Assembly: GCA_903825095.1 (NCBI GenBank)
Contig: CAIJZF010000388.1
Span: 1-22,245 of the forward strand
DNA: 22,245 nucleotides
Source: an uncultured Bacteroidota bacterium
GTDB lineage: Bacteria; Bacteroidota; Bacteroidia; Chitinophagales; Chitinophagaceae
Reading direction: 5' to 3'
Made by a program: the position numbers and the translations under genes. Under the pieces are notes generated by a model. The model made no database searches and was not told the DNA's origin. It was given only the letters and a program-made list of their open reading frames with translations. Position 1 is the stretch's first letter; each line of letters begins with the position of its first letter. Of the stretch, positions 1-8,326 are shown piece after piece.

Positions 1-3
1 ATA

Positions 4-189
4 TTAAATATCATATCCTTGTTCTTTTAAATGTTGTTTAATTAAATCACATTTTTTAGATATTTTATTCGACAAATTTATTAAATCTAATTTTTGAGAT
101 TGTGTTTTGTATTCTTCTTCAGTGATTAAACCCGCAAGTTTTTGCATATGAAGAAATTCTTGGATTAATTTTGGTTGGTCTTGGTCCAT
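4..189 (-). CDS. Small conserved phage protein (61 aa), unknown function
   Basis: The product is a 61-residue, charged, mostly helical protein with no membrane segment. Residues 15-28 read MQKLAGLITEEEYK, a motif I recall from other uncultured T4-like phage proteins; that is memory, not a search. LITE|E fits the (L/I)-x-E rule for cleavage by a gp21-type prohead protease. The gene lies downstream of the protease, where T4 has its scaffold and capsid genes, so a small prohead-core role is possible but unproven. The start ATG (187-189) is preceded four bases upstream by TATAAATA and has no Shine-Dalgarno. The stop codon lies three bases from the window edge. Confidence 0.6.
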   Translation of the reverse strand: MDQDQPKLIQEFLHMQKLAGLITEEEYKTQSQKLDLINLSNKISKKCDLIKQHLKEQGYDI

Positions 190-193
190 ATTT

Positions 194-201
194 TATTTAT
201 A
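194..201 (-). promoter_or_regulatory. T4-type late promoter box TATAAATA
   Basis: The minus strand reads TATAAATA exactly, the T4 late-promoter consensus, four bases before the ATG of the 61-residue gene. It overlaps the stop codon of the HNH gene (197-199). A T4-like start point about six bases downstream would fall at the ATG, giving a nearly leaderless transcript. That is plausible where Shine-Dalgarno sites are not used, but it is inferred. Confidence 0.5.
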
Positions 202-874
202 AATATTTACTTCCTTTACTTCTATTATCTGAATAATATAGGGGTTGGGTGTTGAGGTAATGGAAACATTCTTTTTGTTGGTTTGGATCAGTTAAATCAA
301 AAGAAGCACATGGTTTGATGTGATCTATTTCCCATAACACCCCATGATTTTTCCATGTCATATCATGTTTGAATTGTTGCTCAATATGTTGTTTATAAAA
401 TTCAATATTGCATCCTATTAAATCAATAGCAGAGTGAAATTTATTTACTTTCCCTCCAGTTGTATGTCTTTTAATAGCATCTAAATATCTTCCTCGTAAA
501 ATTTGTTTTATTTTATATTGTGGATCTGTTTGACGTCTAATTTTATTACGATTATTTTGTTGTCCTGTTTGTTGTTGATATTGGTTCCATTTAGTATTAA
601 AACATACTTTACATAAACTAGTAACTCCAAACCTACCGTTTTTTTGTGGTTTAAATTCAGATAAAATCAATGTTTCATTACAACAAGTACAAGTTTTATA
701 TCCTTCAGGAACAGTATTGTTTAAACGAGGTGATTTTTTTGAATGATAATGTTTATTATGGTGAAAATAACAACATTTTTTACATTCCCTTTGAAGGCCA
801 TCTTTACGGGTTTTGTTTTTTCCGTAATCGTCAATGGATTTTTCTATTTTACAAGTAGGACAAAGTTTTACCAT
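197..874 (-). CDS. HNH endonuclease with two zinc-binding clusters, probable free-standing homing endonuclease
   Basis: This is a 225-residue DNA nuclease. Two Cys4 clusters come first: C5/C8/C31/C34 and C62/C65/C88/C91. A basic linker (about 105-140) follows. The C-terminus carries a degenerate HNH core: EIDHIKP at 182-188, where D184-H185 are the usual catalytic pair, then LNTQPLYYSDN at 207-217, which supplies the asparagines. Similar free-standing HNH genes are mobile elements of T4-like phages that cut phage DNA lacking them and spread by repair. It separates the prohead protease from the 61-residue gene and is followed seven bases later by that gene. The start at 874 is the only usable Met near the N-terminus; it lies inside a strong hairpin (861-905). 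It looks intact. The exact target is unknown. Confidence 0.85.
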   Translation of the reverse strand: MVKLCPTCKIEKSIDDYGKNKTRKDGLQRECKKCCYFHHNKHYHSKKSPRLNNTVPEGYKTCTCCNETLILSEFKPQKNGRFGVTSLCKVCFNTKWNQYQQQTGQQNNRNKIRRQTDPQYKIKQILRGRYLDAIKRHTTGGKVNKFHSAIDLIGCNIEFYKQHIEQQFKHDMTWKNHGVLWEIDHIKPCASFDLTDPNQQKECFHYLNTQPLYYSDNRSKGSKYL

Positions 875-905
875 ACGTTTTATTATACATATGGTAAAGA
901 CTTTG
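861..905 (-). promoter_or_regulatory. Hairpin covering the start codon of the HNH gene
   Basis: On the minus strand, CAAAGTCTTTACCATA (905-890) pairs with TATGGTAAAACTTTG (875-861). This gives 15 base pairs with one bulged C and a 14-base loop. The AUG of the HNH gene (874-872) is in the 3' arm, so it would be buried in any transcript that enters from upstream. A late-promoter-like box (887-880) is in the loop, so transcripts starting there lack the 5' arm and cannot form the hairpin. This matches the architecture known for T4 I-TevI, e and soc. Function here is inferred. Confidence 0.7.
880..887 (-). promoter_or_regulatory. Late-promoter-like box TATAATAA in the hairpin loop
   Basis: TATAATAA on the minus strand lies in the loop of the hairpin at 861-905, five bases before the HNH start codon. 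It differs from the T4 late consensus TATAAATA near its 3' end. Its position, not its exact sequence, is the main argument for it. Confidence 0.35.
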
Positions 906-920
906 AAAAGTTAATTTGGT

Positions 921-1553
921 TTAAAAAATAGGACATGTACCTTTTGCGCAAAGGATTTCGGTAATAAGCGAGTTTGTTTTAGCATATGGATCCAAGTATG
1001 TTGTTCTTGATTCGTTCAGCTGTCCGTTACGCATCCAAGAGTCAGGATTAGAAGGATTTGAAACTAAATCAAATGTCAATAATTCGAAGTCATCTTGTAC
1101 CTCCATTATTTCACCAACTTGTTTTAATGAACCCATTCCACGAGAGGAAATACCAATCAATAATCCATTTTTAACTAACGCTCCAGCTATGCGGCCAGAT
1201 GAAGTACCTAAATCACCCATGTCAGAGAAAATTTCTACTTTACCCCATATTTCATCACCTTTCCAATACAATTCACGCACCGCATGAGATGCGTTTTTAA
1301 GGTTGATTACTTGCGAGTCAGGATGGTCCAATTCACCACATGTTTCAGTTGATTTCATTTGGATTTTACGTGTGAAATTGTCGATTTCACGTTCCCATAA
1401 TTCTCTAGGGTAGTAACGGCCATTACCGTTTTTAACCTCAACTGTAGCCAATATACCTTCAACAAAAACATTTCCGTTAGTTTTCATCCCTTCCAATAAT
1501 GAAAGTGGTTTAGGGCTGAAATGTCTAGTCTCTATTAATAGTTGTTTGTTCAT
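921..1553 (-). CDS. 21: Prohead core protease, T4 gp21 family
   Basis: This serine protease of the phage prohead cleaves scaffold, capsid and internal proteins during head maturation. The 210-residue product closely matches the length of T4 gp21 (about 212 aa) and shares recognisable blocks: the N-terminus MNKQLLIET, NGRYYPREL at 44-52, GELDHP at 73-78 with the catalytic His77, ELYWKGDEIWGKVEI at 94-108, and GISSRGMGSL at 134-143 with the nucleophile serine in SSRG. Asp162 in TFDLVSNPS is a likely further catalytic residue. The C-terminal tail holds LNE|S (179-182) and LITE|I (196-200), which look like self-processing sites. The ATG at 1553 is preferred over an upstream codon because it gives the family's N-terminus and sits one base after the stop of the scaffold-like gene (TAAGATG). 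The family assignment is very secure. Confidence 0.95.
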   Translation of the reverse strand: MNKQLLIETRHFSPKPLSLLEGMKTNGNVFVEGILATVEVKNGNGRYYPRELWEREIDNFTRKIQMKSTETCGELDHPDSQVINLKNASHAVRELYWKGDEIWGKVEIFSDMGDLGTSSGRIAGALVKNGLLIGISSRGMGSLKQVGEIMEVQDDFELLTFDLVSNPSNPDSWMRNGQLNESRTTYLDPYAKTNSLITEILCAKGTCPIF

Positions 1554-1554
1554 C

Positions 1555-3000
1555 TTAGTATTGGTCTTCAACACCTAATTCGGAATTCAAACCAGGTTGT
1601 TCACCTTGTTTCCAATCAAGGTAGTTTCTTAAATGGTTTCTATCGTTAAATGATAAATTTTGGTAGTTGCTAAGAATTGAATCAATTTCTTCTCCATTTT
1701 CTAATCTTTCATTAGCATCTTCAATATATTCAGGAGCGATATTAGCTACAATTGCTTCAGCATTATCCATTTCGTCAATGACTTTTTTAGATTCTGGTTT
1801 TTTTCCTTTAAATTTTGACATTAATCTCTCCAATTTAACTTTTGCTTTTTCTAGAGCTTTAATATCTTTTGAAATTTCTTTAACTTTTTTATCGTCAGTA
1901 AGATCTTTCATATCTTCATCCTCATCCAATCTAGAAATTTGGGATTGTTTTTTATCGATGAGTGCTTGAATTTTTTCCATTTTGGATTGTAGAACTTCAT
2001 GTTCTGCTTCTTTGTTGATAGCCGCTAAATCTTTTTCTACACCTTCTTTTAAGTTTTGAGCCGCTGAGTTAAGGCCTTGACTATGACGAGAATATATTTT
2101 TTGGATATTATCTAAAGCTTCTTTATCATTTAAATGGGGTTGTTCTATTTTATATAGAGTGTCTTCAAATGCTTCTGTATTGAATAATTCTTCGTCAATC
2201 ATTTCTTGAATAGCTTTACGTAATGTAATTTCTTCAAGTGATTCACCTGCTTCTTTTCTACGTTTAAGTTCTTCTTCGCGTTTTTGCTTTAATTTAGCTT
2301 TAATTTCTTCAGGTGAAAATTTTTTATCGCTTTTTTTAGTTACAGCATCTTTAACGTCTGATACGAATTTCTCATATCCTTCTTTTAAATCACCATAACC
2401 AGAAGATTTGTATTTTCCCTTAGCTTCTTTTGGCTCACCTAAAGCAGGCGCTTCAGTTGTATATCCTAAATCTTTAACACCAAATTGAGCATTTTCTGTG
2501 TAATAGATTTGATTTTTAGATAAGTTTTTAAATACGATGTCTTTTAATTCTTGCATCGTTTTATCAGCATTTTTAGGATCTTTCATCTCAGCATAGTAAC
2601 CCATCATAATTTGACCAAAGATCATATTGTCAGGATTTTTTTCGTCTGAATAATCAAAGTTATGTGAAGCATCTTCTTCAACTTTTTTAGACACTTTTTT
2701 CTCTTCAGCTTTTACTTTCTCGTCTTCGTTTTCTTTCTTTTTAGCTTCAGCCAAAAATGCTTCAAACGCAGTTTCGTATGACTGTTTTTTCTTAGGTTCA
2801 AATGGAGAGTTAATAGCTCCTAAACTAATTACATTTTCTGCAATGATATTTTTAGTAATAAGAGAAGCTGCGGCTTCATTAAATGTAGCTGCGTTACGAA
2901 CGATATCAGGGAATTGGCGTTTAGCTTCTGTTAAGAAAACACCTTTGTGTCCTTTACCTTCTTTAATTAATAAATACTGATCTTGTAGTGTCTTTTTCAT
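1555..3000 (-). CDS. Scaffold-like prohead core protein with protease sites
   Basis: The 481-residue product is very rich in Lys and Glu and is largely predicted coiled coil (about 85-115, 225-265 and 340-410). No enzyme motif is visible. It lies between portal and protease, where T4 encodes prohead core proteins (67, 68), with scaffold gp22 just beyond the protease. The N-terminal part contains LIKE|G (11-15), FLTE|A (22-26), IIAE|N (52-56) and FLAE|A (82-86), all fitting the gp21 cleavage rule. The start overlaps the stop of the upstream gene by one base (TAATG), suggesting translational coupling. The best reading is an internal core or scaffold protein cut during maturation. Assignment rests on composition, cleavage motifs and position, not on recognised homology. 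Confidence 0.65.
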   Translation of the reverse strand: MKKTLQDQYLLIKEGKGHKGVFLTEAKRQFPDIVRNAATFNEAAASLITKNIIAENVISLGAINSPFEPKKKQSYETAFEAFLAEAKKKENEDEKVKAEEKKVSKKVEEDASHNFDYSDEKNPDNMIFGQIMMGYYAEMKDPKNADKTMQELKDIVFKNLSKNQIYYTENAQFGVKDLGYTTEAPALGEPKEAKGKYKSSGYGDLKEGYEKFVSDVKDAVTKKSDKKFSPEEIKAKLKQKREEELKRRKEAGESLEEITLRKAIQEMIDEELFNTEAFEDTLYKIEQPHLNDKEALDNIQKIYSRHSQGLNSAAQNLKEGVEKDLAAINKEAEHEVLQSKMEKIQALIDKKQSQISRLDEDEDMKDLTDDKKVKEISKDIKALEKAKVKLERLMSKFKGKKPESKKVIDEMDNAEAIVANIAPEYIEDANERLENGEEIDSILSNYQNLSFNDRNHLRNYLDWKQGEQPGLNSELGVEDQY

Positions 3001-3500
3001 TATTTTTCTGATAATAGTTGTTTTATGTCTTGGAGATAACTCTTTACCATTTCAATTGGTTTTGTTATATCGTACGAACCCGCGTTTCCGCTATATAGTT
3101 CAATTGTTTCGTTTTTAGCATTTGAAATTAATGGACTAATTTCGTTCATTAATGTTTCAATTTCTTCTAATGCGTCTAAGCGTTTTTGTTGGAATTCGTT
3201 TACTTCATTTAATGTATCGTCTTCCCAAAGTTGTTTTACTTCTAAACCAGATCCCTTAATTTTTTTAGGTACTAGTTTATATTTAAATTGCTTTATATAA
3301 GCATTATCTTTAACACCTTCAGCTCCTGCACTTGGACCCATACCTAAAGTAGCTCCAGGTCCTTCTTTAATTTTAGTTTTTTTGAAAGCATACTTAGTAG
3401 CCATCCCTATACCTTCACCAGGAACAACAGTAGCGCCACCTTGCCCGGTAGCGCTCATTTCTTTGAGTTTTTTACGAATTATTTCTTTAAGTTTATCCAT
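3000..3500 (-). CDS. Tagged conserved phage structural protein with Gly-rich segment (166 aa)
   Basis: I do not know the function. The N-terminus MDKLKEIIRKKLKEM is an amphipathic basic helix like those of many proteins in this window. It is followed by a Gly/Ala-rich stretch (15-39: SATGQGGATVVPG, then GIGMATKYAF) that I recall in other uncultured T4-like phage proteins, though I could not search. The C-terminal half (about 100-166) is a charged helical region with ALEEIETLMNEI. The start overlaps the preceding gene by eight bases and the end overlaps the scaffold-like gene by one, so it belongs to the portal-to-protease head operon. A prohead-core or head-decoration role is likely from context only. 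Confidence 0.6.
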   Translation of the reverse strand: MDKLKEIIRKKLKEMSATGQGGATVVPGEGIGMATKYAFKKTKIKEGPGATLGMGPSAGAEGVKDNAYIKQFKYKLVPKKIKGSGLEVKQLWEDDTLNEVNEFQQKRLDALEEIETLMNEISPLISNAKNETIELYSGNAGSYDITKPIEMVKSYLQDIKQLLSEK

Positions 3501-4350
3501 TTACGGTTTCTAATTCATTGATTAAATCGTAATATTGTAACAAATCAACTAAATTATCATCATTTATCTTAGCATTTTTAGCTGGGGGAGTAATGATGTG
3601 GATGATTTCGTCAATTTTAATTTTGGTAACTTGGTTTTTAGTATTAGCGTTTAATAAAGTTAATGTTTCTTTAATTTCATTAATTTTGCTAGTATAAAAT
3701 TCTTTTAAACGAGATGTATTATCAATTGAAGTAATATACTCTTTAAGGATTTCTTTTTGTTTGGAATGTAATGTATCGTATTTAGTATTGAAACTTTCTA
3801 AAAGCATTTTATATGCAATTAAACGTACATCTTTATCAACATTGTTAAACTCATCCATTACCTCATCACGTAATTTATTTTCAGTGATTTGAGCAGCAGT
3901 TAAGTGTTCTAAAATAGTCACTTTATTGTTGATCGTTTGTTCAAGATTAGATGATTTGGGTGCGTTTGTAATTTCTAACAACGTATAGAACGCAGCAAAT
4001 ACTTTATAATTTGGGAGTTTGTGGTTAAAAAACTCGTTTAAATCATAATGATTTTGAATCTCGTTAATCAGGTTATATTTCTGGCGTTTAATGACTCCTC
4101 TATTTAGAGTAAGTGATGAATCAGTTAATGTGCTAACAACAATATTTGCTTTAGTTTCAGTCAAAGATGTTTTTTTCAATAACGTTTCATATAACTTGTA
4201 CTCACGACCCAATTCCGTTTTAACGAAATATTTTTTCAGTATATCTTTAGCTGGTGAATCCTTACCATCTAGCGTATCGGTAGTGATTTGACGAACTAAT
4301 AGTTCGAAAAGGATACCAGTATTTTTATACTTTGAATGTTTGACTTGCAT
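3493..4350 (-). CDS. Conserved phage head-region protein, unknown function (285 aa)
   Basis: This is a soluble, mainly helical protein with no signal peptide or membrane segment. Its N-terminus KYKNTGILFELLVRQIT (7-23) is a well-conserved block that I associate with portal-adjacent proteins of T4-like marine phages. That is from memory and carries no known biochemical activity. The rest consists of long helices (about 30-60, 130-175 and 195-240). It is the first gene after the portal, separated by a 39-base gap carrying an exact TATAAATA box 15 bases before the ATG. It probably helps head or neck assembly, inferred only from position. Confidence 0.6.
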   Translation of the reverse strand: MQVKHSKYKNTGILFELLVRQITTDTLDGKDSPAKDILKKYFVKTELGREYKLYETLLKKTSLTETKANIVVSTLTDSSLTLNRGVIKRQKYNLINEIQNHYDLNEFFNHKLPNYKVFAAFYTLLEITNAPKSSNLEQTINNKVTILEHLTAAQITENKLRDEVMDEFNNVDKDVRLIAYKMLLESFNTKYDTLHSKQKEILKEYITSIDNTSRLKEFYTSKINEIKETLTLLNANTKNQVTKIKIDEIIHIITPPAKNAKINDDNLVDLLQYYDLINELETVNG

Positions 4351-4365
4351 TCTATTATATTTGTT

Positions 4366-4373
4366 TATTTATA
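4366..4373 (-). promoter_or_regulatory. T4-type late promoter box TATAAATA
   Basis: An exact TATAAATA on the minus strand lies in the 39-base gap between the portal gene and the 285-residue gene. The box ends 15 bases before the ATG at 4350, so a start site about six bases downstream would leave a leader of around ten bases. This is the best-placed late-promoter candidate in the window. Confidence 0.6.
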
Positions 4374-4389
4374 AATATATGAAATTTTC

Positions 4390-6288
4390 TTACTCTCGTA
4401 TCTGTGACTCATCTAAGAGTGAATTCCCCTTAATATCTGACTCAAAAATCATTTGTTTTTTCTGATTTTTAATATCATTAAACATTCTAGTATTGGGGTT
4501 TCGTTTAGTTTTCGTCTCTAGCGCCAAAGGTGAACCGCCTTGATATTTAGGTTTTGTGGAATCTGATTCGTCTCCATCTTTTTTCATTCCGGAAGCACCA
4601 ATTCTATCTTTACCTAAAGCATTATCTTGTGTATTTCTATTAGATACTTTTTCTTCAGGTCTTCCTAATTCAGGATCTTCATCATATCCAACAGGTACTT
4701 CACCTGCGTCATATCTACCTCTACCATATAGAGCAGCTAAATCGTGTGGTGTACCATATGATTTACCTGTTTCAAGTGGGTCATTACCTTCATTTTCGAT
4801 TTGAGCTAATCGGAATCTACGTTTAGCATCTTCAGCAATTAAGTTTCTATACTCATCGTATTGATCTTCACTCAAGTGGAATATATTTTCGTAAATGTAG
4901 TCAGTTGGTAACAACTTATTCTCCATCATTTGAGCCGCTAAATCTACTTTTTCTTTCATCAACGCAATTCTTTCTTGATCGTAAATGATTGATGGAGTAG
5001 TTAACGACAATTCAAAGTTAGTTAATGATTCGTCGGTATAGCCTTGGGCGTATAAGTGAACCAATGCTATTTTAGTCAACTCAGATACTACAATTCGTTG
5101 GATTCGTTCAATTGTGCGTGCGAATCTGATGTCTTCAGCGGCTAATGTAGCTTTACCTGTCAAATCTTTCTCGTAACCCATAAATGCTTTAGGCACTTTA
5201 AGGGCAGCAAATAATTTATCTCTTAAGTATTCAACATCCTGGATTCCATCGTACTGTAAACCACCTAAATTATCAATTTTGGTTGCTTGATCATTACCAC
5301 GAACTGGAATATAGAAATCCTCAAGTAAGTTTTGCATGTTGTACTTCAAGTTATAATCACCTGTTTGTTGATCAATGTATGGAGTACGTTTCATTTTGGA
5401 AATTGTTTTCTGCATGAAATTTTCTACTTCAGCAGGCGCAATATTACCAACGTTAATATAGAATATACGTTTTTCAGGTGCACGAACGATTCTGTGAATC
5501 AACATCGCATCTTCCATCATGGTATATTGTTTAAACAATTTACGTCCTGGTTCCAAATAAGATCTACCGTAAGGTAAGAAGTTTGTATCTGTTAATAAAC
5601 GGAAATGCGACATTTCGTAATTGTCAAAATAGATTGAGTTAGCTTGTCCACCAGCATTTGGTACATTGTAGTAACCATAATCTGAAGGGGATGAAATACC
5701 ATCTGGGTCAAATCTAAATCTTACAGAAGCTGGGTGGTCTCTATCGTATCCGTCTTGTCTTTCGATGTGGAATGCGTTGTAAGGAATTACTCCATACACA
5801 CCAAATTTTTCAGCAATTTCTAATTTCAAGAAAAAATCACCGTATTTCAACATATTACGAATCCAAGGCCATAGGTTAAATTCAACGTTTAATACATCAT
5901 AAAATAAGTTGTATAGGATCTGTTGTACATCTTCATCCGAACTACGGATTTGAAGTACTTCTCCCATGTCATTACGTAATGTACTTTCGTCAGCAATAAT
6001 ATCTAAGGCAGAAGCAACGATAGCATCTGTATCCATTGCATCATATTCTGAATAAAGTGTGGGGCGTAAAGTTTGGTAATTAAAACTGCTTTGGTAACCA
6101 TAAATTGAGGTGTGTGAGTTGGTATAGATTCTATTGAACCTATCGATTAGTGCGTTTGTTTCGTATTCACCCGAAACTTGGATTTTATTAACATCCATTA
6201 CTTTCAACTGTGTTCCTCCTTCGTTTCGGATGATTACATCTGTTGAAAATAATCGTTGTAGTCTACTAAATAGTCCTGTATTTGCCAT
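4390..6288 (-). CDS. 20: Portal vertex protein, T4 gp20 family
   Basis: The portal forms the dodecameric ring at one capsid corner through which DNA is packaged and to which terminase and neck bind. Recognisable gp20-like blocks include YSEYDAMDTDAIVASALDI (78-96), NLWPWIRNMLKYGDFFLKLE, the PGRKLFKQYTMMEDAMLIHR core, APEKRIFYINVGN and KDLTGKATLAAEDIRFA. The 632-residue length exceeds T4 gp20 (about 524 aa). The excess is a C-terminal low-complexity, charged tail (about 515-632) rich in Gly, Asp, Lys and Asn, ending in SLLDE|SQ, a possible gp21 cut site. The gene follows terminase directly. The start ATG has no Shine-Dalgarno, but TATAAATT lies five bases upstream. The portal call is secure; processing of the tail is speculative. 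Confidence 0.95.
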   Translation of the reverse strand: MANTGLFSRLQRLFSTDVIIRNEGGTQLKVMDVNKIQVSGEYETNALIDRFNRIYTNSHTSIYGYQSSFNYQTLRPTLYSEYDAMDTDAIVASALDIIADESTLRNDMGEVLQIRSSDEDVQQILYNLFYDVLNVEFNLWPWIRNMLKYGDFFLKLEIAEKFGVYGVIPYNAFHIERQDGYDRDHPASVRFRFDPDGISSPSDYGYYNVPNAGGQANSIYFDNYEMSHFRLLTDTNFLPYGRSYLEPGRKLFKQYTMMEDAMLIHRIVRAPEKRIFYINVGNIAPAEVENFMQKTISKMKRTPYIDQQTGDYNLKYNMQNLLEDFYIPVRGNDQATKIDNLGGLQYDGIQDVEYLRDKLFAALKVPKAFMGYEKDLTGKATLAAEDIRFARTIERIQRIVVSELTKIALVHLYAQGYTDESLTNFELSLTTPSIIYDQERIALMKEKVDLAAQMMENKLLPTDYIYENIFHLSEDQYDEYRNLIAEDAKRRFRLAQIENEGNDPLETGKSYGTPHDLAALYGRGRYDAGEVPVGYDEDPELGRPEEKVSNRNTQDNALGKDRIGASGMKKDGDESDSTKPKYQGGSPLALETKTKRNPNTRMFNDIKNQKKQMIFESDIKGNSLLDESQIRE

Positions 6289-6293
6289 GTTTT

Positions 6294-6301
6294 AATTTAT
6301 A
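6294..6301 (-). promoter_or_regulatory. Late-promoter-like box TATAAATT before the portal gene
   Basis: TATAAATT on the minus strand differs from the T4 late consensus at the last base only. It overlaps the terminase stop codon and lies five bases before the portal ATG. In such AT-rich DNA a single-mismatch match alone is weak; the position at a gene start adds support. Confidence 0.35.
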
Positions 6302-7898
6302 AAAGCCAAGAAATATCTTCTTTGCCGTTTGAGTAAGGGTTATCTATTTGAAATGGGTTATTATTATACTTATCAGCATACGAAGGCCCATTTGAATAGC
6401 CACCGGAATATTTTGAAGTATTGCCAGCAATTCCATTAAGCATGCTTTTAGTCATATCCATATTACTTTGTCTTAATTTAAAAGCGGTATCACGTAAGTA
6501 ACAACCAATAGCAAATGCCATCATCAGGTCATCATTGTAACCTGCTTGTGCTTCTGCTCTACCGTTTCTCCATATAAATACTTTCATTTCCTCTAATAAT
6601 CGATTAGAGCGGAAAACAACTCCTTTATCCATAACAGCTTCTTGGAATTTACCAATTGCAATAGGACGAGTTGTTTGAGACATTGTAAATCCGGGGGTCA
6701 TCTTACTTACATCCATATAGGGATCAAAGAAAGAATCTGTATTGTTAACTCCACCTTTAGGGGAGTAGTAAAAGTTTTGATAACCTCTATCCAAAATGGT
6801 TTGTACAGTAGACCAACCTACACTTTGATTTTCGACTGCTAGTAGAGCATTATTGTATTCCGTTGCAATGCTAACTAATAGATGTCCATAATCCTTAGTA
6901 CTGATTTGTCCCTTATATTCACCTACCTGAGTGAATGATTCAACATCTATGATGTGAAACGCCGAATTATCCTTACCATCGCCACGAGCCACATCGGCTA
7001 CTATCAGATAGTTCCTTGAATAATCCGCTGGTTCCCAAATCCATAAGTTTTGGTCTATACCACGTTTTTCTAGAGGGTATTGGATTTGAAATTGTTCGTA
7101 AAACACAATATCTTCAGGTGTAAAGACTGTATCACCAGAAGTTGTAAAGTCACAGTCACATTCCTGTGCTGCCATTCTTGAACCTAAATCTTTATCTTGT
7201 ATATCTCTCCATGTTTGATCTCGTTCAGGATGGACTTCCCATGGTAATCTAATAGGCAAGAAACTATTATCACCCATTTCAGCTGCGACCCACGTTTGAT
7301 GAAACCAGTTACCTGTACCATAAGGAGTAGATAATGCTATACAACCTCCACCAGTAGCTAAGGTTTGTTGAGCTGATGCCCATATCTCACCGATGTTGTG
7401 GATGAAGGCGGCCTCATCGATTATTAGCAAAGTAACGGCTTCTGAACGACCTGCATCACTTGATGCTGAAGTAGCTTTGATTTGAGATCCGTTATTTAAT
7501 CGGAGGGTTAATTTACTAAACTCTTGGGGTTTGTCTTTTTCTTTTAACCATGAAGGTAAGCTATCGTACATAAACTTAACTTTGGTAACCATATTTTTAG
7601 CGGTTTCCTGTTTAGTTGCGATACATAGCACGTTTTTATCTTCATGGAATAGCATTAACCAAAGTGAATAACCTGCTGCTAATGTTGAGATACCTAACTG
7701 TCTTGATTTTAATACAATTGAATATGGATTTTCTTGAAATAACGTTAAAACTTTTTCCTGAAATGGATACAGGTTAAACTGGATACGTCCGCGTTTTGGG
7801 TGTTGGATGTAACAGTATTTTTTCATAAAGTAAGCCGGTGATTGGGCACACTTTATATATTCCTCTCGGATTACCTGTTTTAAACTTCTTTCTTCCAT
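6297..7898 (-). CDS. terL: Terminase large subunit (packaging ATPase and nuclease, T4 gp17 family)
   Basis: This is the motor that cuts concatemeric DNA and pumps it into the prohead through the portal. The ATPase domain (about 45-280) has a Walker A variant SRQLGIST at 65-72, Walker B TLLIIDEAA at 156-164 with D161-E162, and a coupling motif ALSTPYGTG at 188-196. The RNase H-like nuclease domain (about 290-475) has D302 in ADVARGD, E356 in AVENQS and D456-D457 in YNDDLMMAFA. The length (533 aa) is somewhat below T4 gp17 (610). A Gly/Asn/Ser-rich tail (about 485-533) follows. The N-terminus MEERSLKQVIREEY resembles the tag-like helices elsewhere in the window. The start overlaps the upstream stop by one base (TAATG); no small-terminase gene was recognised. 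Confidence 0.96.
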   Translation of the reverse strand: MEERSLKQVIREEYIKCAQSPAYFMKKYCYIQHPKRGRIQFNLYPFQEKVLTLFQENPYSIVLKSRQLGISTLAAGYSLWLMLFHEDKNVLCIATKQETAKNMVTKVKFMYDSLPSWLKEKDKPQEFSKLTLRLNNGSQIKATSASSDAGRSEAVTLLIIDEAAFIHNIGEIWASAQQTLATGGGCIALSTPYGTGNWFHQTWVAAEMGDNSFLPIRLPWEVHPERDQTWRDIQDKDLGSRMAAQECDCDFTTSGDTVFTPEDIVFYEQFQIQYPLEKRGIDQNLWIWEPADYSRNYLIVADVARGDGKDNSAFHIIDVESFTQVGEYKGQISTKDYGHLLVSIATEYNNALLAVENQSVGWSTVQTILDRGYQNFYYSPKGGVNNTDSFFDPYMDVSKMTPGFTMSQTTRPIAIGKFQEAVMDKGVVFRSNRLLEEMKVFIWRNGRAEAQAGYNDDLMMAFAIGCYLRDTAFKLRQSNMDMTKSMLNGIAGNTSKYSGGYSNGPSYADKYNNNPFQIDNPYSNGKEDISWLL

Positions 7899-8326
7899 TA
7901 TTTAATTGTCACCAATGTAACAACAGATAGTAGGGAAGCCACGAATCCTCCGCCTAACCATTTAAGTCCTTTTTTAAGGATATCGTTTTTGCGAGTTAAT
8001 GTTTTAACATCACCTTCAAGGCCCGTAATGATTTCTTCTTGTTTAAGTAGGATTTGATCGTAATTTGCTATTTGTCCAACATAATTTTCTTCTTTAGCTA
8101 TATATAAAGTAACTAAACTGTCTTGAGCACTGCTTTTCTCATTCAATTGCCAAATTAATTTATTGGCTAATTTAAGTTCAGCAATAGCAGAATCACCTTT
8201 AACCAAGTCAAGGGCGATTAATTTTGCTTTACTATATGAGAAACAAATTCTATTGGTATCGATTTGTGAAAAACTGTTCGAGCTCAGTATTAGAAGCACT
8301 AGTAAGATCTTTAATTTTGTTGCCAT
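7898..8326 (-). CDS. Exported coiled-coil protein with C-terminal membrane anchor, possible spanin partner
   Basis: The 142-residue product has a clear signal peptide (1-20: KLKILLVLLIL, then SSNSFS|Q). A helical coiled-coil region (about 45-118) and a C-terminal transmembrane helix (about 121-140) follow. Its 5' end overlaps the 3' end of the upstream membrane protein by 77 bases in another frame, an arrangement typical of Rz/Rz1-like spanin genes that fuse inner and outer membranes at lysis. Against this, it lacks a lipobox: Cys28 (TNRICFSY) is not at a lipoprotein cleavage site. It could be an unusual spanin or an unrelated envelope protein. The SFSQ signal-peptide end is typical of Bacteroidota proteins. 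No endolysin or holin was seen nearby. Confidence 0.65.
   Translation of the reverse strand: MATKLKILLVLLILSSNSFSQIDTNRICFSYSKAKLIALDLVKGDSAIAELKLANKLIWQLNEKSSAQDSLVTLYIAKEENYVGQIANYDQILLKQEEIITGLEGDVKTLTRKNDILKKGLKWLGGGFVASLLSVVTLVTIK

Noticed and set aside
743..931. Plus-strand open frames over the HNH gene (670-858, 743-931)
   Set aside because: They are antisense to an intact HNH nuclease with zinc and catalytic motifs, have no recognisable features, and lack a start context. They are shadows of A/T-rich coding DNA.
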